The notes under the pieces: model-generated | What the model was told of the DNA's origin: nothing | The model's database searches: none | Seen by the model: the letters and a program-made list of their open reading frames with translations, nothing else | DNA from: Asterella californica | Taxonomy: Eukaryota > Streptophyta > Marchantiopsida > Marchantiales > Aytoniaceae | DNA: 64,000 nucleotides | NCBI GenBank assembly: GCA_036924285.1 | Contig: JAYKYS010000010.1 | Span: forward strand, 12,995,001 to 13,059,000 | Reading direction: 5' to 3' | In this document: positions 59,896-64,000 of the stretch, in pieces | Layout: each line of letters starts with the position of its first letter | Position numbering within the stretch: position 1 is the first letter of the stretch | Translations under genes and position numbers: made by a program

Positions 59896-62719
59896 TCAAT
59901 CTAACTCTTAGGTATGGATCAAATCCTAATATGTGAACTTACAGTCTTTACAAATCTAGGTATGCTTGATCCAAGATCATGAACAATCTTTTTACCATTC
60001 AAGATGAAACTCCCCAGATATTTTACTAACAAGACATCCTTCAATCCTGGAAAGTTTCATTCAGAAATTTGACACAAAACTCGAGAAATTGTCAATATTC
60101 CATCACTGTCATAGTTCACAATGTCCGATGTATCAGTCTACACCCTTCAACTTCAGTTAGTCAGTTGACAAGCCAAAGCAATCAAGAATAGACTGAACTT
60201 GATATCAAAATGACCAAATCTTTGTCAGCGCTCCAACCCAAATCACAACTTCTCAAAAGCTCTCACAAGCTCTGGAAACAATCAAAAACATAGAAATGGA
60301 TATGAATTTTATCCCTCTCCACTCAATTGATCATAGCGCCCTCAATTTTTAATGAAATTCTTGATTCTTCAACCCAGATTGTAGCCTTGGTCAGAGAGCT
60401 TGCCAACTATATCCTTTTTTGCTCGAATACACACCTGAAGCCTCTCGAAACCATCAAAAATGTCAAAAATGTACAACTAAAACACCATTGATCCAAAAGT
60501 AGACTAATGAGAGCAAAAAGAGCATTAAGTTTGTCGTTTTCTCACTCAACTCTTTCCACTAGAACGATTTGTAACACCCAAGAGAACACTAGACACCAAT
60601 AAGCCTAGGAGAAATCATAAAATCCCCGAGACATGTTGAAGGATTCTCTACGAAACATAAATACGCAAGAGCGCTCAACTAGAATGAGACAATTAAGTTG
60701 TTGACTAATACAGAGTCAATGTTACAACCTTAAAATGATCTACAATGAAAAGTACGACAAAAAGAAACGGTGAAACTATCACTTGGTTGAAATCTTCCCA
60801 AAGTTCTTCACGATCCACGATCCACGCTCCATGATTGATCTTTGATCTACAATAAAATTGAATATCGACCCAGACGTTGCAAAGAACGTTGAGTTGAGGT
60901 CCATTCTTTATCCCGGCCAACTGTATATCATCAGATCTCAAGTCTCTCTATATATGTAATAATCAGAAGAATCATCAGAAGAGGTAAGTCCATCACCTTT
61001 CTCATGAATTCATCACCAAAATAGAAAACTAACCATAGTCTAAAGTGGTCACGATGGATGCAATGAAGCTTAATGTGAAATGGATTTGGGAAAGAAAGAT
61101 CTAGAGCTGGTATCAAACTTCTGTCCATAACCACCACTCCAGCAATTCTTCACTCCTCCATGCAAACCATCGGAAATTCTCACAAATCCTAATAAGAAAG
61201 AACGTTTCACGAGCTCTCAACCCACCATCTTATACTCAAATTAAGCAACAAGGACCATTGATGTGAACACACACATATTGCTGATTTGGCATGTTTCATT
61301 ACAATGTGATCACTTAAACAGATAAACGTATCGTGATACGCATCACATAATTTGACGAGTTACGAGATAAGATTCACGAAACGTAAAAAAGTTTTAATTT
61401 CTAAGAGAATCTTCTTAAGTTCTAAGAGAATTTCACACAAGAGTCGTACCACAACACCACAACAGTTGCAGGTACTTCTCTATTCGATTCAGTTTAAGGT
61501 TCGATTTTCTTATAGACAGATGGAATTCCTCTTAGATTGTTGAATTGTTCATTTAAGGTTCTAGTAGTGTTTGCCGATGGGATTTGCTCTAGAAAAAGCA
61601 ATACATTAGATTCGGTTGAGGGCTTGAACTAGTACTATTGCTATTGTATGAACTTTGCTTTGAATGATTATATTTCATGTTAGGGTTTCAAAATCTCTCA
61701 ATTTTGTTGAAATTGTTGTTAGGGATTAGATTCTTCATAATCTTGAGTGTTGAATTCAAATTGTTTCAGTTCGCTCTGTTGTCTTATCATGTGCTTAGGA
61801 AAAAAGTTTTGATTTGATGTTAGGATTTTTAAATCGCTCTTGAGTGTATAAATCACTTTTAAGGTTTATAACCTTGTTAGAATATGCTCTTGGATGATGA
61901 ATATAAGTTGCTTCAATCGCTATTAGCGCTTATGAATGTTTCCAATAGATGTTAGGGCTTAAAAAATTGCTCATGTATGTTTAATTTGCTGCTAGGATTT
62001 TGTTGCGTAACTAAATGTTGAATATTGAAAACTAGAAATATCAATTCACTGTTAGGTTATAGATGTGTTAGGGTTGTAGTTCAAACTCACAGTTAGTTCT
62101 GAAATGTTGATCAAGTATAGTTGTTTGGTTCGTTTTATATGTATTTTTTGAATTTCCTCTTGAATTAGAAGTCTTAGTGCTTCACTCTAGAAGTTGAATA
62201 TATGTTTGAAGGATCCAAGGTTAGGATTTAGTTGCTGCTAATAATTGAAGTTCACTCTATTCCATTCAGTTCTTAGTGTTCTCCAGTGTTTGCTGATTGC
62301 CTTGTTTCAAAGTGAGCGGTGTTATATAAGTTTTGAAACTCTTTAGATCATCGACGGAAGCAACAAATTTGTGCTTATCACGTTTATATCTATACACCAT
62401 TCTTCTAGAGTTCAAGCACCACAGTCCCAGTCGGCTGATAGAACAAAGTTGTATGCCTTGGATTATTTCGTGTGATATATTCATATGTAAATAAATGTAT
62501 CACACGATGTCTACTTTATTCACACATCGATGTAAAGTTGAATGAGAAGAGAAATGCTTTGTAAGTTTAGTCACATATCGATGTAAAGTGTAATGAAAAA
62601 TAAGTGGTCACAAATAAATTCAGGGAGCAAGTTCACTGTGTGGTTCATAGCGAACCTTCTCTTGAAACGTAAACTAGAAATTGCTCTGGAGTTCATTTTG
62701 AATTCGCTCTAGAATCGCT
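59896..62719. other. AT-rich repeat-like DNA, no gene seen
   Basis: No frame above 80 codons has a recognised domain. 61560-62120 contains a loose series of GTTAGGGTTT / TTAGGATTT words every 50-90 bases with TTGCTCTTG-type text between them, suggesting an old degenerate tandem array or LTR leader. A TGGTATCA word at 61112 resembles a primer-binding site but is not flanked by LTR edges that I can see. Confidence 0.4.
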
Positions 62720-63295
62720 CTAGAATTCAACTAAACTCGCTATAAAAGATACTATGTTAGATTTAGGCTCTTGTACTCAAAAACATGTACTTGATTTACT
62801 TGATTGGTCAAAATAGACACTTCATAGTAACCTCGTTGGGAAGCGAGTTCACAATTTTAGACTAGAGCGAATCCTATGTTTAAAGCTTACTGAAAATACC
62901 TCTTCAGAGCGATTTCTAGTAGATGTAAAAGATAATTACGTTAGGTTTTTGATCTTGCACTAGAAATACTATGATCTCGTCTTACTTGGTTGGTCAAAAT
63001 AGAGACTTCATAGTAACCATATTATCAAGCGAGTTCACTATTTAGACTAAAACGAATCCTATGTTTAAATTAGAGCTTACCTGAAATCACTTTTCATAAC
63101 GATTTTTAGTAGCTATAAAGAGTAGTAAGATAAGCTTATTTTTCTTGTATTGGAAATCATGTTACTTGGTTTACTTGGTTGATCAAAATAGACACTTCAT
63201 AGTAACCACGTTGAGAAGCGAGTTCACTATGTAGACTAGAGAGAATCCTATGTTTAATGCTTACTGAAAATCACTCTCTAGAGCTATTTTCCATG
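62720..63295. repeat. Tandem repeat of about 187 bp, three copies
   Basis: The marker TTCATAGTAACC occurs at 62821, 63007 and 63196 (spacings 186 and 189). Each unit has in order: TTACTTG.TTG.TCAAAATAGA, AGCGAGTTCAC, AGACTA.A..GAATCCTATG, GCTTAC..GAAA, AGCGATTT.TAGTAG. Copies have diverged by point changes and small indels. The unit length is in the range of plant satellite monomers, but three copies could also be an LTR-internal array. Confidence 0.87.
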
Positions 63296-63639
63296 TTAAT
63301 TAAAGTTGTCGATTTGTATATACTCAGAGCGAACACTCTGTTTAAATCAATTTGAAATTTATGGAACTACCATCTATTCACATAGAGAAAAAGAAGATTG
63401 TGTTTTTGTTCTGCTTGAGGAGATCTTGATAGAGATCAAAAAAAGTTAGACTATTATACGATTTGCTATGACCTCTTGTTTGAGTAATATTAGCATATTT
63501 GCTATGTTTGTTTAGACATGACTTCATCAAATGCAGTTTGAGGTAAGTTATAAGTTCCTTTCTCTCAGCAAGAAGATGACGAGAACTCACTAAGATCGGC
63601 TCAGAATTCAGTAGCGTGCTTAAGACACACTACCACAAG

Positions 63640-64000
63640 AAACGATGAGCTGAAGCAAAGCGAGCTTGCAGAAGCATTGGATTTTGTACTTTCAAGACCT
63701 CATGTAAGTGATCTCAAAATCACTTGATTTAAGTCAGTTCTGTTGTGGGTCTGTCTCCATTTGTAAGATCTCATGTGAGATGTTTGTCTCTTTTCTTTCC
63801 TAGATTCTTATATGTTTGGAGTTTATTTGTGGTTATAATCCGACGACCCAAGAGACATTAGTTCATGGTCGCACCGTGGAGATCACTCCAGAATTGATCC
63901 CGTAGATATGAGATTTATCAAAGAGTAAGGATAGTCCACCTTTGATGAAGCAATGTGGTGCCCATAATTTACAGGATTGGAGAATTTTTGAAATTTTTAA
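63640..64000 (+). pseudogene. Degenerate transposable-element-like coding region running off the right edge
   Basis: Plus-strand frame pieces read NDELKQSELAEALDFVL (about 63642-63692) and, after non-coding DNA with an AG acceptor-like TTCCTAG (63799-63805), ICGYNPTTQETLVHGRTVEI and, past two stops, MKQCGAHNLQDWRIFEIF to the edge. The second block is clearly protein-like despite its stops. It has no catalytic motif I can name. From memory it resembles element-encoded proteins of plants. Completion lies outside the window. Confidence 0.45.

Noticed and set aside
61100..61120. TGGTATCA primer-binding-site-like word
   Set aside because: No LTR edge ends just before it and no gag follows, so an eight-base match is likely chance.

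Overview
This window is nuclear DNA from a land plant. Three things show it: protein-coding genes split by GT-AG introns, a plant-type Mediator subunit 14 gene, and a secreted plant-type GH5 endo-beta-mannanase gene. Between the genes lie several kilobases of AT-rich DNA and nested, broken LTR retrotransposons. The style of two repeat-encoded proteins (a gag with a C-x2-C zinc-knuckle-like motif and a Myb/SANT-like transposon-type domain) resembles, from memory, elements of bryophyte genomes. A liverwort or moss is therefore my best guess, but it is not proven. There is no sign of prokaryotic, organellar or viral organisation.

There are three host genes, all on the minus strand. (1) MED14 covers 1-6913. 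Its 5' end is complete and five exons can be placed. The last visible exon stays open for about 646 codons and runs off the left edge. (2) An intronless ankyrin-repeat gene of 517 codons lies at 39697-41250. Its basic, low-complexity tail carries four 14-residue repeats. (3) A five-exon endo-beta-1,4-mannanase gene lies at 45094-48115. It encodes a signal peptide and both catalytic glutamates (427 residues). The three genes have unrelated functions and do not form a unit.

The rest is mostly repeat-derived. 9.2-18.1 kb is AT-rich and gene-free. 18.2-25.7 kb holds a minus-strand gag remnant, LTR-like DNA, a 157-bp tandem repeat, and a gag-only LTR element whose pol has been deleted. 26.5-27.2 kb holds a cluster of related hairpins. 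Next to it (27.35-28.17 kb) is a frameshifted Myb/SANT-like transposon gene. 30.13-31.08 kb is an apparently identical 474-bp tandem duplication. 49.9-59.9 kb is a nest of one Ty3/gypsy chromovirus family in both orientations. It includes a nearly full-length but disabled copy (53180-59465) with a duplicated reverse-transcriptase segment inserted in its gag zinc knuckle. Two sets of inverted repeats here could form long double-stranded RNA if transcribed. 62.7-63.3 kb is a tandem array of about 187 bp, and the right edge enters another degenerate element-like coding region.

The most interesting structures are the inverted LTR pair with a 134-bp chromodomain loop (a possible RNA-silencing trigger), the templated RT insertion in gag, the hairpin cluster beside the SANT-like gene, and the exact 474-bp duplication.
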